The notes under the pieces: model-generated
Databases searched by the model: none
What the model was told of the DNA's origin: nothing
Seen by the model: the letters and a program-made list of their open reading frames with translations, nothing else
Made by a program: the position numbers and the translations under genes
Assembly (NCBI GenBank): GCA_037954665.1
Contig: JBBMOL010000137.1
Location: 1,488,001-1,552,000, forward strand
Source of the DNA: Laguncularia racemosa
Lineage: Eukaryota; Streptophyta; Magnoliopsida; Myrtales; Combretaceae
DNA: 64,000 nt
Reading direction: 5' to 3'
Shown here: piece by piece, positions 22,734-34,304 of the stretch
Layout: each line of letters starts with the position of its first letter
How positions within the stretch are numbered: the first letter of the stretch is position 1

Positions 22734-24292
22734 TGATAGAGCCATTTTATACTAAATTTTTATAGAATGAATTGTGTTAATTTATTATTGATTTTATAGA
22801 AATCATAAGGAAATAGTACTTAATTTTATTATGGTAATAAATTAGGCTTAATGGAGTCAAGAGTGTTAATTCAAGTGATTTAGAGAAGTCATCTACAATC
22901 TGGATCAAAGATAAGGATTTACATCGCCGGAGGAAAGTACATGGGCTTGTATTTGAAGTACACGGCTGTGTACTTGGTTTGGAATCAATAGAAACATACA
23001 CGGTTGAAGTACACGGCCGTGTATCTGTCTTGAAGAACCAACAGAAGGGGGCACGGTTTGTGATTTAGCCGTGGTGGAAGCCGTGCCATATACTGAACAA
23101 GGATGAGGAAATGTGGATTATTGACCAGAAGGAGGCACGGTTTGTGATCTAGCCGTGGTGGAAGCCGTGCCATACACTGAACAAGGATGAGGAAATGTGG
23201 ATTATTGACTAGAGGGAAGCACGGTTCGAAATTTGGCCGTGTTGGTGGGCGTGCCAAGCGTACGTTATTCACTTCTCGAGATTTACTTGGAAAAGGAAAG
23301 ATATATTCGTATCTTGCTAGTTGAAGATCCTCTGCCATTCCCTTAACAGTATAAATAGAACCAACCCTAGAGGAGAAAGGAAGGTTTTTTGGACAAGAAG
23401 GAAGAAGGAGAGGCAGAGTAAGGGAGACCGGAAACAAAGACTTTTCATGTTTTCACTTTTAATTTTCGTTTTGAGGATGAACATGTGTAGCTAAGTAGAT
23501 TTTCTAGCCAAAGGATCATTGAAGTTTAATTCTTCATGAATTGTGAGATCTAATTGATTTATCTTTACTCTATTCTTTGTTTTTGATATTTATATATCTT
23601 CTGAATGTTTTGTTAATGTTATCTTAGTTAATTGGCATGAATTAGAGCTCTTCTACTCAATTAGCAAGTTAATATATTGTCAACTAGTACGTCAGATCCG
23701 TAATTGTTTGATAGTTCTAGTTTCTGTGACACAATGACATGTTTGATTATAAATTAAATAGTCAAATTCATGTTATGGAGATATATGATCTTGTTTAAAT
23801 AGGTTATCTTATAATCTACTGGCATGAATTGGTAATCTCTCTAGTTTTTTTTTAATGCTATTGATAGATTAAATCCTAAGAGCTTGTTTAGGGTTGTTTA
23901 ATCAATAAGAGAAGTAATCAAAGAGCTTGTTTTGATTATCAAGAAATTAAGGAGAGATAGGTTATTAGAGCTTGTTAATAACCATAACCAATTTATCTTA
24001 GATAAAGAATAGAAAATATTTGCATCAATGATCAGTTCTATGAATTAAACTATAGTGATTCCTTTGGTTAGGCTTTTATCATTATTCAATTTTTATTATC
24101 TGATTTCAGTATTATTTTGATTCACAAACAAACCCCCCCCCCCCCCCCCCCATTCTTCTTTTCCTCTCTATTATCTTTCAATAGAAATATATTTAACCAA
24201 TCCCTATGGATATGACCCTACTCACTACTATACACAAATCATATAATTGTATAGGAGTAGGTTTTTATTTTTGTTGGATTCGACACCCATCA
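22734..24292 (+). repeat. 3' LTR of element A (1559 bp)
   Basis: Collinear with 14526-16072. It starts TGATAGAGC after the polypurine tract and ends CCCATCA before the TTGAT duplication. Differences are mainly transitions, plus a homopolymer change: 19 C residues at 24133-24151 against five in the 5' copy. Confidence 0.95.
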
Positions 24293-24297
24293 TTGAT

Positions 24298-25070
24298 CTT
24301 AAAAGAGGATGTTAAAGCATATGTTATAAGATGAAGTGGCATTAGATTTAACTAACTTTATATTCATTTGTTATGTTATGAAATTTTGCAGGTATTCCAT
24401 TGTAAGATGATGAATTGATGTATTGCCTGATTGAAGCTAGTACTTTCAATTTAGCCTATTTTATTCACATTAGGTTTTTAATTTTTTTTTCATTTTTACT
24501 TTTTACTTTGATCACGTTTTCAACTAACTTTTCATATTTATTTGTTATGTAGGTAATAATCAAGAAGTAGATTTGTAGATGAATTTGAATCAAGGAATGG
24601 AAACTATGAAAGGAAAAACTTGATAAAGAAGTATTTACAATTTGTGAATGTAATATTGTATCGAATATATTATATGATCCAATGTACTCTATATTTTATA
24701 ATCCAATGTAATATTGTAAATTTATATAATCCAATATACTTTATGTTCATTTGAATTGAATTTATTTTTACAATTGTAATTCAAATATATTATAATATAG
24801 AGTCTTGAAAGTTTTTCTTTCTTCATATTTTATATTAATGTCCTATTAAATTGCTATTAGGTATATATAAGCATTACTTGAATAAGAAAAGAAGCAAATA
24901 TTTTATTTGGTTTTTATTCATTAAAAAGTGGATAAGGAATGCATTTTTTTTTAAAAAAAAAGCTTGTGGGTGAGGATTAATGGCATTGAAAGTAAGAATT
25001 TTTTTTCCATAATTGAATGTCAATAGTAGATGATGCATTTTTTTTTCCTATTATGGAGATATAGATTTAA
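24298..25070. other. Old AT-rich flank of element A, no gene seen
   Basis: Continuation of the DNA interrupted at 14525. One copy of the old 95-bp repeat phrase ('tataatatagagtcttgaaagt') occurs near 24790. Confidence 0.4.
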
Positions 25071-25378
25071 GAAAGTCAAATTCAAATAGAGAATTGAACT
25101 TTTAAGTTATTAAAATAGAAAATCAATGTTATGTTAAAGTGGTTATAATAGAGGATCAAACTTTTAAGTGATTGAAATAGATGATCAATATTATATTAAG
25201 TGGTTCAAATAGAAAATTTATTACTATTTGTAAACATGCTAACTGGTTTAAATAGAAATTTTGTTATTGTCTATAACAAAACTACAATAGAATCATATAT
25301 TTGAACTACATAGCGTAGCATTGATCCTCCATTTCAATCACTTGAATGTTCGATCCTCTATTTAAACTTGACTTGAAA
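25071..25378. repeat. Foldback (inverted-repeat) element, about 308 bp
   Basis: The left arm 25071-25145 and right arm 25305-25378 are imperfect reverse complements over about 75 bases. For example, left 'tcaaattcaaatagag' pairs with right 'ctctatttaaacttga'. The left half also contains a second direct copy of the arm ('aggatcaaacttttaagtgattgaaatag', 25152-25180). The inner part has a short palindrome 'ttttgttat...ataacaaaa' around 25260-25281. It encodes nothing. It resembles a MITE or a decayed foldback element; no clear target duplication was identified. Confidence 0.55.
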
Positions 25379-25632
25379 TATTGATCTTCTCACTTGTAAT
25401 TTTCCCTATAGATTTATAAGAAAAGCATGTAAACAAATTCACTTTAAACAAAAAATTTTCTTTTGACAATTTACATACCAAATTTACTTTTCTTCAATAT
25501 TTTTATTTTTTAGTCTTAATTTTTGTTTTTTTGCACTAAAGGCCTCTATAACAATAATAATTCATGTGTGTTTCATTATGGAACAATGTTACATATTCTT
25601 AGTTTAAGATTGCATTTAATTAGTTTAGAGGT

Positions 25633-26131
25633 AGTGCATTGGAGGACCCAAATGAACATTTGCAAAGCTTTTTACAATTATGTGCTACATTAAAGATTAA
25701 TGATGTGTCTAAAGATGCAATTTGCTTGAGGTTATTCCCATTCTCTTTGAGAGATCATGCAAGAAGTTGGTTGTTTTCATTGCCATCGAATTCCATAACC
25801 AATTGAGATTAGTTGGGTAAAAAATTCCTAACATGATTATTTCCACCTCTAAAACAATGAAAATGGGAAATGACATCTTTATGTTTCGATAGCTTGATGG
25901 AGAATCACTGTATAAGGCTTAGGAGTGCTTTAAAGAGTTGTTGAGAAAGTGTCTACATCATGTGTTGCTAGCCTGGCTTTAGGTACAATCCTTTTATAAT
26001 GGGTTGTTGGGACAATTGCAATCAATGATCAATGCTATTTCAAGTGGACATTTAATGAGAAAAAAGTGTGGAGGAAGCTTTTGATTGATTGAGGAGATGG
26101 CATATAACTCATTTTGGAGATTATAGATGGT
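25633..26131 (+). pseudogene. gag: Isolated relic of an Athila-like gag
   Basis: The first third reads clearly as retrotransposon capsid: 'EDPNEHLQSFLQLCATL', 'AICLRLFPFSLRDHARSWL', 'LFSLPSNSITN'. This is the same domain as in element A gag. After that it is full of stops but keeps traces (ESVEEAFDWL-like spacing) to about 26131. No LTR or primer site of its own adjoins, so it is an old fragment. Confidence 0.7.
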
Positions 26132-26286
26132 ATTTTATTATCGAATGTGCAAATGAAGTTATCTTTTCAGTGCTGCTAAACCTTAACTAGGGTTTTAAAC
26201 AAATCATGCTATTTAATGATTGAAGGAACAATCAAAGATCGAAACGGGTCTATCGTTCGAATGGTAGCAACCTTACTATCTGGTTA

Positions 26287-27491
26287 TGATAGGAATCAAA
26301 ATTCGACAAAACCTATCATTAAGGCAAGAACTAAATGATTTCGAATCTTGGCAATGAAGGCCCATTTTGAGCACATCGACCTCGGAATTATTTGTTTACT
26401 AACCTCTTTTCTCTTATTCATGTATTTTATATTCCAATAGGGATACTTATCATGCTTTATAGGGCGATGGACAAACTCACTCAGACTCAACTTGTGGGTT
26501 ATCCATGGACTGACCTAAACCGGTGATGAGCTAAGCCGACGAATCCTATGGAAGAGCTAGCATGATGAAGACTAATTTTATTTATAATTATTTCTTTGGA
26601 ATATTTATGTTGTAATCTTTCTTTCGGGACACTTTCATTTGTTTGTAATTGTCATTTAGGATCGGCCACCTTAAAAGTGGCATAGTTGTAATTTTGTGCA
26701 TTTTCTAACCCTAAAGGAAATACTTGCTTAAAGTAGGGTTTGAGGAGGCCATTTTTTCAGATTTGAACATACACTTTTTTGTGAGGATTAGGGCTCTCCT
26801 AATTGTCATTAGACTCTTATCAATTTCAATCCCAAGAGTTGAAATTGTGGCAAGTTCAACACTTGAAATTGTGAGTAATATCAATTTCATTTTATTGTGA
26901 TTTCCTTTCTTCTCTAGTGTGTAATATCTAGGGTTAGATTGAGATAGTTCTTGGTTAGATTTGCTTCATAATCATTTCGAGATATATTGATTTTGTTGAA
27001 TTACTTATCATAGTGTTATTCATCAATAATTGCCTATTACTGTTCACGTGGAATGCCTAGTTCTAAAGAGGAGAATCACGGTTTTTATTTGCTGCTCAAT
27101 CTTGAAATTCGCGTGATGATTCAAGCTTGATTAGTATATATTGAGGGTTTAATTATTTGTAATTGAATTAGTCCATTGTTTATTGATTATAAATCCATTT
27201 ACACCCTTTGGAATTCACGCAATTCTCCAATTGTTGAACCAGAATTAAGGATTGCATTTAGGGTTGGATTTTTACTCCATTTGATTGTGCTTAAATCCCA
27301 TTTAGGCACATCATAATTTGGTATCAGAGTTTATCATTCTTGGATATGCAATCTTCATACATGTTCATATTTGTAGATTTGGAATTATAAAGATTGACGT
27401 TTTATGCAATTTGGAGGACTAGTTTGATTTCATTGTGTAATTGATCTTTCAATTAGGTTTTGTGTGCTTGGGCTTGGTTTTGAGCACATCA
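26287..27491 (+). repeat. 5' LTR of element B (1205 bp)
   Basis: Bounded by GGTTA and by the primer site that follows CACATCA at 27485-27491. Inside, another CACATCA ends at 27313 and is followed by TGGTATCAGAG (27319-27329). The LTR thus contains a copy of its own end plus primer site. The left half of the TATA palindrome has been lost in this copy near 26705. Confidence 0.9.
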
Positions 27492-27496
27492 TCTTT

Positions 27497-27508
27497 TGGT
27501 ATCAGAGC
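27497..27508 (+). other. Primer-binding site of element B, initiator tRNA-Met type
   Basis: TGGTATCAGAGC lies five bases after the LTR end. This is the standard complement of the tRNA-iMet 3' end used by many plant LTR elements. Confidence 0.8.
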
Positions 27509-28981
27509 TTGAGGTTTAAGAGGAGGGATTTGCAAATTGAATTTCAGAAATTTAGGGTTCTTGAGTTTACATTTTGATTTCGAAATTGAAAGTGGAAAAT
27601 TGAATTGTTTATGTGATTGCTTAAAGTGGCGTGATTGTCTTGTTTGGGAAGTTGAAGTTGCTGCTTGTTGAGTGATTTTTGAATATTTGTTGAAGCCTCT
27701 TTGTTGTGGAATTCACCGTGAAGGAAGAGGACAGATAGTGCACTTGTGAATACAATTTCAGAAGTACAATTGTGTAGGAAGAGAATTGTGATTCTTATAT
27801 TGTTTGAAATCGGAATTGGGGAGAGTATTTGCAATTTCCAGATTTGAGTAGTGTGGAAGAATGGAAGTTATTTGATTTTCAAAACAAACATTGAGAGTGA
27901 AGGAGTTAATGTGTGTTTGTTTGAATTTGAAAATCATTTCTTACCAATTGTGGAAGAGTTGCAATTAGTGAAGTGGTTTGATTTTCAAATTTGAATTGTT
28001 GCTATTTTTGTGTATGAGTTGCAGATTGCTTTGGAGTTATGTAGTGATAAGGAAGTGTATACTTTGAAGTATTGTGTGTGTGTTGTATTTGGAGAGGTTG
28101 TTGCACCGTGGTTGTTTTTGTGTAGAGTCGTGTTTGTAAAAATTTAGTGAAGTTATGTGTGTTTAGTGTGAGTAGCGGTTTGACTTGTTGTGTGTGTAAG
28201 TGTGAATTTGTGGAAGTTGTGTGGAGTAAGGTGCTACACATTGAGGCTAAACTCTGAGAGTGTAGTGCATGGAAAACAAACCGTGAAGGAGAAGAGTGGT
28301 AGTGTTTCAATTGTGAAGTGAAATTGTGTAGTGTGTACATTTTCGAAAAGTGGAGGAATTACAATTATTATTTTCAGATTTTAAATCAGAATTGAAAGTG
28401 TACATTAAGAGGTCAATTTGAAATCTCAAATACACATTAAGTCATAGTTAATTGTGTATCTTTTGAATTTTAAAAAAGCCTCTTACCATTTGTGGAACAT
28501 TGCAATTATTGAAATTTTGAATTCGAAATTTGAGTTGCCTTTGTTGTTGAAGTTGCGGTTTGATATTTGTGTGGAAGTGGAAAAGTGCACTATGGCTTGA
28601 AGAGGAGTGTATGTAGTGTTGTGTTTTTGTTAATTTAGTAAAGGTTGTATACATTTGGTGTTGGTTATTGTAAGTGTTGTCAAGGACATTGAGGTAGTGG
28701 CGTGATTGGTGGTGGAACCGTGAGCAAGGGAGTTTTGTGACGGTGGAGTTGTGCATTTGTGCTTGTGTTAAGGTGCTGCAATTTGTGATTTATTATAGTG
28801 TGAAACTTTAACAAGAAAGGAAGGTTTTGAGTAGTAGAATTTAAAATTCAAACAAGTCATTAAAGTGTGAAAGTAATTGAACTAGTTACTTAAATACTTG
28901 TAGTTGAATTTAATTCTATCTACTTAAAAGTAGTTGAGTGTACTTCACTTGTAGCTTGGTTGTGTACTTGGACGTGGAAGT
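27509..28981 (+). other. Leader of element B, G/T-rich and C-poor
   Basis: About 1.5 kb of untranslated leader dominated by 'gtgtgtgtaagtgtg' and 'ttgtggaagttgtgtgg' text. Minus-strand frames rich in His/Thr/Ser (28002-28340, 28448-28756) are by-products of this bias. Confidence 0.6.
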
Positions 28982-29480
28982 GTGAGGATAATTATTGTGT
29001 TGTTGGGTTTGAACACAATCATGTCTAGTGAGATGTTTCATTATACTAATGTATTACACCGAACATTGACTACATTTTCTACTAAGGATGAAGAACAAAG
29101 GGAAAACTTGTTCCATACTTCTTGTGGGGTACAAGGAAATTTATGTATCCTTATAGTTGATGGTGGTAGTTGTACCAATGTGGTAGCGGCATCATTAGTA
29201 TCGAAACTAAAACTTGCTACTACTCCACATCCCGAACCGTATACATTGCATTGGCTTAGTGACCAGGGGAGTTTGCATGTGACTTAAAGAGTTAAGGTAC
29301 CATTCAGTGTAGGGGATAAACACTTCGATGAGATTGAGTGTGATATTTTGCCTATGTGTACATCCCATATATTACTTAGCAGGCCTTAGTTATATGATAG
29401 GAGGGTCTTACATGACGGCTTCAGAAATACTTATGTATTCCAGAAGGAGGGAAAACGAATTATTTTGAATCCAATGTCAC
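28982..29480 (+). pseudogene. pol: Element B protease remnant
   Basis: A retropepsin-like frame directly after an ATG context resembling the gag start of C (MSSE against MSNE), so gag appears cleanly deleted. Key text: 'ENLFHTSC', 'LCILIVDGGSCTNVVAASL' (active-site region D-G-G), 'HPEPYTLHWL'. A TAA near 29285 breaks it. Beyond that 'HILLSRP', 'LYDRRVLHDGFRNTYVF' and 'RIILNPMSPLEVQRVQQQ' continue the family pattern. It cannot give intact protease. Confidence 0.75.
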
Positions 29481-30083
29481 CTTTAGAGGTTCAAAGGGTT
29501 CAGCAACAAATCAGTAGATCATCAATAGGCCATGAGCAGTTGAACCAACCCTTAGAGCACAAAATTTGTCAGTCACAGATGTACTAACCTTCAGAGGATC
29601 CTGATGAACGGAGTCAGATGAGTAGATCACTAGAGGACAAAACTGTTCAAGGGCAGTTGTGTTCAGCTTCAGAGATATTAGAGACTTATGAGCAGTTAAG
29701 TAAACCTTCAGGGGATACTGAGGGTCAGAGTGATATGAGTAGATCACTAGAGGGCCAGACTGTTCAGAGACATTTGTGTCCATCATCAGAGGTTTCAGAG
29801 GGCCATGAGGGTCAGCGCCATACAGATGAGTTAGAAAAGGAGGAAGCAATATCAGTGGAATGGGTTGAGATAGGGGAGACCTCAATGAATAATGGATCAT
29901 TATTTGTGCTGCAGATGAGATACATCCTAGAAATGGAGGAGGAAAAAAATCACCTCTTGTAGTATTTCAGATATTGGGATTCTGCAATGATACTTCTTTA
30001 GGTGGCTTGCTAGGAGGAAATAGAGTCTCTACTGCATTTGATTTGTCAGATTTGAGGACAAATCTTTTTGAAGCCCGAGGAGA
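29481..30083 (+). pseudogene. Element B acidic spacer with internal repeats joined to the pol end
   Basis: Three diverged 108-117-bp units start near 29510, 29618 and 29735 ('MSRSLE(D/G)(K/Q)TVQ', 'LC(S/P)(A/S)SE'). An acidic tail then contains 'VEIGETSMNNGSLFVLQ' and 'YILEMEEE'. It passes directly into 'DLRTNLFEARGDD', the last residues of pol seen in E. Pol between these points is missing. The same acidic tail occurs in D, so this is a lineage feature. Function unknown. Confidence 0.6.
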
Positions 30084-31297
30084 TGATAGGAATCAAAATC
30101 CAACAAAACCTATCATTAGGGCAAGAACCAAAGGATTTCGAATCTTGGCGATGAGGGCCCATTTTGAGCACATCGACCTCGGCATTATTTGTTTACTAAC
30201 CTCTTTTCTCTTATTCATGTATTTTATAATACTTATCATGCTTTACAAGGCGATGGATAAACTCACTCAGACTCAGCTTGTGGGTTATCCACGGACCGAC
30301 CTAAACCAGCTATGAGCTGGGCCGACGAATCCTATGGAAGAGCTAGCATGATGAAGACTATTTTTATTTATAATTATTTCTTTGGAATATTTATGTTGTA
30401 ATCTTTCTTTTTGGGACACTTTAATTTGTTTGTAATTGTCATTTAGGACCGGCCACCTTAAAAGTGGCATAGTTGTAATTTTATGCATTTTCTAACCCTA
30501 AAGGGAGCAAGTATAAATACTTGCTTAAAGTAGGGTTTGAGGAGGCCAATTTTTTAGAATAGAACATACACTTTACGTGTGGGAATTAGGGCTCTTCCTA
30601 GTTCAATTTCTCTTATCAATTTCAATCCAAAGAGTTGGAATTGTGGCGAGTGCAACAAGGGGAAATTGTGAATCATATCAATTTCTAATTGTTATGTTTT
30701 CTTTTCATTTCTAGTGAGTCATATCTAGGGTTGGATTGAAGTCTTCTTGGTTAGATTTTTTATTGCTTTTGTAATCAAACCTTCATTGCATAATTGATTG
30801 GTTTTTAGCACTTGTTAATTCCATCAATTTGTACTTGTTCTTGTAGCGTGGAGCTTCTTTGTTGTAAGGATGATCACGGTTTGATTTGTGTATTGTTGAT
30901 TGGATTTCTCTTGGAATTAAGTTGGTTAATTGATTCAATTGAGGATTAACATCTTTGTGGATTTCATTTGCTTGATTTTATCATTTGATTCATCATTTCT
31001 CAATTAGGGTTCATGTAATTTTTGACCCCTTTGAATCGGTTGGCTTTTGTGAATTGAAGTTGTTCCTTTGGTTCATTTGATTGTGCTTAGACCTTGGTTT
31101 TAAGAACATCATCATTTTCTATCAAAGCTATATCATATTTGGATTTAAGATTCAAACACATCCTAATTGAAGAATTGGTTAAATTAATTGGAAATTGACA
31201 GCATTGTTCATGTGATTGAGACTAGTTTGATTGACATTGTTTGATTGTCTTTCAAATTGGTTTTTGTATGTGCTTAATATTGGTTTTAGGCACATCA
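30084..31297 (+). repeat. 3' LTR of element B (1214 bp)
   Basis: Begins TGATAGGAATC immediately after the pol-end text and ends CACATCA before GGTTA. It keeps the full TATA palindrome (30507-30524). An internal end-like ACATCA (to 31111) is followed by a degraded primer-site copy, as in the 5' LTR. A reading frame from the internal region remains open to 30315. Confidence 0.9.
30507..30524 (+). promoter_or_regulatory. TATA box in an 18-bp palindrome (element B)
   Basis: GCAAGTATAAATACTTGC consists of two 8-base arms around AA, with TATAAATA at its centre. The same site recurs in C, D, E and H LTRs. Confidence 0.65.
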
Positions 31298-31302
31298 GGT
31301 TA

Positions 31303-32420
31303 GTAGCCTCATATTATAAAAGGTTGTGTTTCTTTTCCAGAATAAGGAGAGGAGAGAACAGTTGAAGGGTTTTAGTCTTAGGGTCTTAAGAACCTCATTT
31401 TTCTCTATAATTAGCCTTTTCTTAGGGTAGATTTTAGTATAGTCTTACATCTCTCTTGTATTTTCTTTGATAATGCTAGTAGTAGCTTAGATTTTTAGTA
31501 GATTCTAGTCGTTTTGAAGAGCAGATTTGTGGATTTCGTTGCATTTCATGGAGGTTTTAGGCATCTTTTAGTGGAACTCCTCAATGCTAGCTATAGGAGA
31601 TTGGTTTTGTATCTGTAACTCAATTTCTTCCATGTTTAATGCAATATTTAGTTCATGTTTATGTGTATTTGTGCTTAATGTATTATTTATCATAAATGTG
31701 ATACTCTATGCTTACTAGGTTTGTTGAGTTGTATGGGAATGTGATGAAATCATTACTGCTAATGAGATATTGATATTGTGTTATGTGTAAATTTGACATT
31801 TTAACTAGTTTTAGGGAGTACTTTAGACAACTTGTGTAGAGAGTGACTCATTGTGTGTTGTTTGTTACCTTTATGTGGGCATCACCCCTTGTTGACTAAT
31901 AAGACTTAGATACCTTAACTAGATTTGATAGTCCCGAATAGAGCTTAGGATTTCTAATTCTTATAATATAAGATTTGTAGATTAGGGTAACATGGTATTA
32001 ATACTCACCCCAAAAGTTATGCGATTAGGATTGAGATCCAATCTCAACTAGATTACCTAAATTGTGACAAGGCTTAGTTAATTAGTAGTAAAGTGTAGAT
32101 AAAGGATCACTAATACAATACTCCTCTACATAATAGAACCTATCACACGAAAATCTGTTGTGAGTTCTATGAGTGTGGTTAAAGCCTATGTTTAAACTAA
32201 TCTAAATATCTCTATGGCATGGCAATGATAATTTCAAAAGGTTGTTGAAGCATAATCCATGGATCTAAGCTTAGTATTACTGTTAAATTTCCCTTTATTT
32301 TACTTACATGCTTATCAATCAATCACTATTTTCTATTGCTTAGATTAGAGTAGTGCTATTAGATACTAGTAGTTAGTCTACCTTTCAAACATTTTTCTTT
32401 CCTTTCTACAAAAAAAAAAA
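31303..32420 (+). mobile_element. LTR-like relic interrupted by element B
   Basis: TATAAA at 31315-31320 is followed by text with the style of an Athila-type R/U5 ('gtgtagagagtgactcattg', 'ctatggcatggcaatgataa'). The sequence ends in a poly-A run near 32410-32425. Joining 26132-26281 to 31303 across the GGTTA duplication gives the pre-insertion site. Outer ends are not defined. Confidence 0.35.
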
Positions 32421-33276
32421 AAAAATGACATTGGTACTCATCTTGCACTATTATTTGATTGATATGCTTGTTGATAAATATCTTAGATTTAACAAGTTTA
32501 ATTAAAAGTTGCAAGCACTGATCAATTAGTTGTGTTTTGATTGACTATTTAAAAAGGGGCTAATTTTCTAATTAGTGCGTAACTTGTAAAATGTAAGTCC
32601 CATTAAATTCCATCAGGAAACTAGATTATAAGTTATCTATATATGCCATAAGATTACTATAGAATAGGGAGTTAGTTGATATGAAACCAAAATCCTTTTA
32701 GTCTATGTAACTTATGAATAATAAAAGAATATATGATAAATTCAAAATATACACCAATTAGTAATGACATTAAAAGATACCAAATTATGTCCTTATTTTG
32801 ACAATTGAAAAACAAAATACACCTAGGAGTAATTTACAAGCTACGTGTTTAACACTAATATATTACTTAAATCTAATTAATTTAAATTAATAAAAGTAAT
32901 CACCCATCTTGTCAAGATAAAAGGTGACCACTAGGAACTTGTGCATGCAAGCTTCACCACCTTTATCATTCAAATGTCTTGTCAATAAGACATCTTCCCT
33001 ATACTTGATTTTTACCATTTCCAATCCTAAACCAAGCTAGGAAAGGAAAGCATGTATATATATATATATATACATAGGATTTCTTCTTCCTTTCTTCCCC
33101 TAAAAAACAATGCCCCACCATTATCTTCTTCTTCTCCAATTTTAGTCTACCTCTCCTTCTCTAACATTCTCATTTTCTCACACTAAACTTTCATTTTTCT
33201 TCACACTCCTACAAATGCAAGAGCTAAACCCCCTAGATTAGGATATAGCAAGCTTCATTTGGGTACTAGAAGAAGG
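32421..33276 (+). other. Noncoding DNA with (TA)n and a pyrimidine-rich leader-like stretch
   Basis: A (TA)n run at 33053-33073 precedes C/T-rich sequence (33080-33200) like a transcribed leader. After element C the text resumes at 39332 and includes a GGTAAG splice-donor-like site near 39468. It may be an old LTR or a gene 5' region split by C. No protein was recognised. Confidence 0.3.
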
Positions 33277-33281
33277 ACTTG

Positions 33282-34287
33282 TGATGGGAATTTTTCCATC
33301 AACTTAGATGGCTACAGAACTCGATTTGGATGATGATCCAAATCACTCATATTTTACCCTTATTTCTTTTATCTAATAAATATTTGAGTAATAATCTTAT
33401 AGGTATAATAATATTTCCCCATGGGATACCAAATGACTTTCATTTGTTGATCGCAAAGGGACATCATCAGATTTTCATCTAATGACCCACTGTGATCGAC
33501 ATCGCCTTGATGCATTGGCTCTTTGAGGATTCTTATTATTTTTGTATTTGTAATTGTTCCTTAGACTATTTATGTTGTAATCTTTCTTTTGGGACACTTC
33601 CATTTGCTTGTAACTGTCTTTTAGGATCGGCTATCCTAAAAGTGGCATAGTTGTAATTTTGTGAACTTTTTAACCCTAAAGTGAGTAAGTATAAATACTT
33701 GCTTAAGTAAGGTTTAGCGGGGAGTCAAAATTTTCAAAAAAGAACAACACTTTTATGTGTGAGGGTTAGGTTTTTTCTAATTCAAATTGCTCTTATCAAT
33801 TTCAAATACTAATTTGAGGTTATGGCGAGTGGCTCCAGGGCTAATTTGTGAGTAATATCAAATTTACCTTGTTGCAATTTCCTTTCTTCTCTAGTGAGTA
33901 GTATCTAGGGTTGATTTGGAAGTGTATTGACCAAATTTTGATTGCATTTGTAATCAAATTCTTGTTGCTTCAATTGATTGGTTTTAACCTTTAAGTTTTA
34001 ACCTAGCATCATTTTGAACCGTGGATCACTTTGTTGGGAAAGTGGATCACGGAATTGGTTCTTGCTGTTTTGTGTGTAATTCACATGGATTTATTTATGA
34101 TCATTGTTATTTTGGAGGAATTTATCATTGTGGAATTGTTATTTGCAATTTAGAGCATTCGGATTTCATTGCATTTCCATGAGGGTTCATGCTAAACCTA
34201 GTAGAGTTGAACCGAAATTGAACAAGTGAATTGGGGTTTATAAACTGCTCCAATTCCATGTGCTTAATCTTCGTTTTAGGCACATCA
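33282..34287 (+). repeat. 5' LTR of element C (1006 bp)
   Basis: From TGATGGGAAT after ACTTG to CACATCA. The TATA palindrome is at 33685-33702 with one change in the left arm (GTAAGT). There is no internal primer-site copy, unlike B, E and H. Confidence 0.9.
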
Positions 34288-34292
34288 TCTTT

Positions 34293-34304
34293 TAGTATAA
34301 GAGC
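34293..34304 (+). other. Degraded primer-binding site of element C
   Basis: TAGTATAAGAGC matches the tRNA-iMet site TGGTATCAGAGC at 10 of 12 positions and lies at the same distance from the LTR end. Confidence 0.6.

Larger units (their letters stand above)
14526..24292 (+). mobile_element. Element A: complete, inactive Athila-like Ty3/Gypsy retrotransposon (9.77 kb)
   Basis: Both LTRs begin TGATAGAGC and end CCCATCA. The element is flanked by the 5-bp target duplication TTGAT at 14521-14525 and 24293-24297. Order: 5' LTR, tRNA-Asp-type primer site, gag, protease, RT, RNase H, integrase, a 1.4-kb noncoding tail, polypurine tract, 3' LTR. The LTRs differ at about 16 of the first 370 positions by my count, almost all transitions, so the insertion is not very recent. 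Coding parts contain stops, frameshifts and an RT deletion, so it is not autonomous. The Athila/Tat assignment rests on the primer site, gag/protease text and 3' tail motifs. Confidence 0.95.
26287..31297 (+). mobile_element. Element B: non-autonomous chromovirus-type Ty3/Gypsy element (5.0 kb)
   Basis: Flanked by the perfect 5-bp duplication GGTTA at 26282-26286 and 31298-31302. LTRs begin TGATAGGAATC and end CACATCA. The internal part holds a tRNA-Met-type primer site, a long G/T-rich leader, a protease frame and an acidic spacer, then the last residues of pol. Gag, RT, RNase H and integrase core are absent. It would depend on enzymes from relatives such as E. Confidence 0.92.

Noticed and set aside
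28002..28756. Minus-strand frames rich in His, Thr and Ser
   Set aside because: They are the complement of the G/T-rich leader of element B; composition follows base bias and no domain is present. The same applies to 34348-34956 and 59411-59674.
31298..33281. A host gene between elements B and C
   Set aside because: TATA-like and pyrimidine-rich leader-like patches exist but no coding domain follows; LTR relics explain them at least as well.
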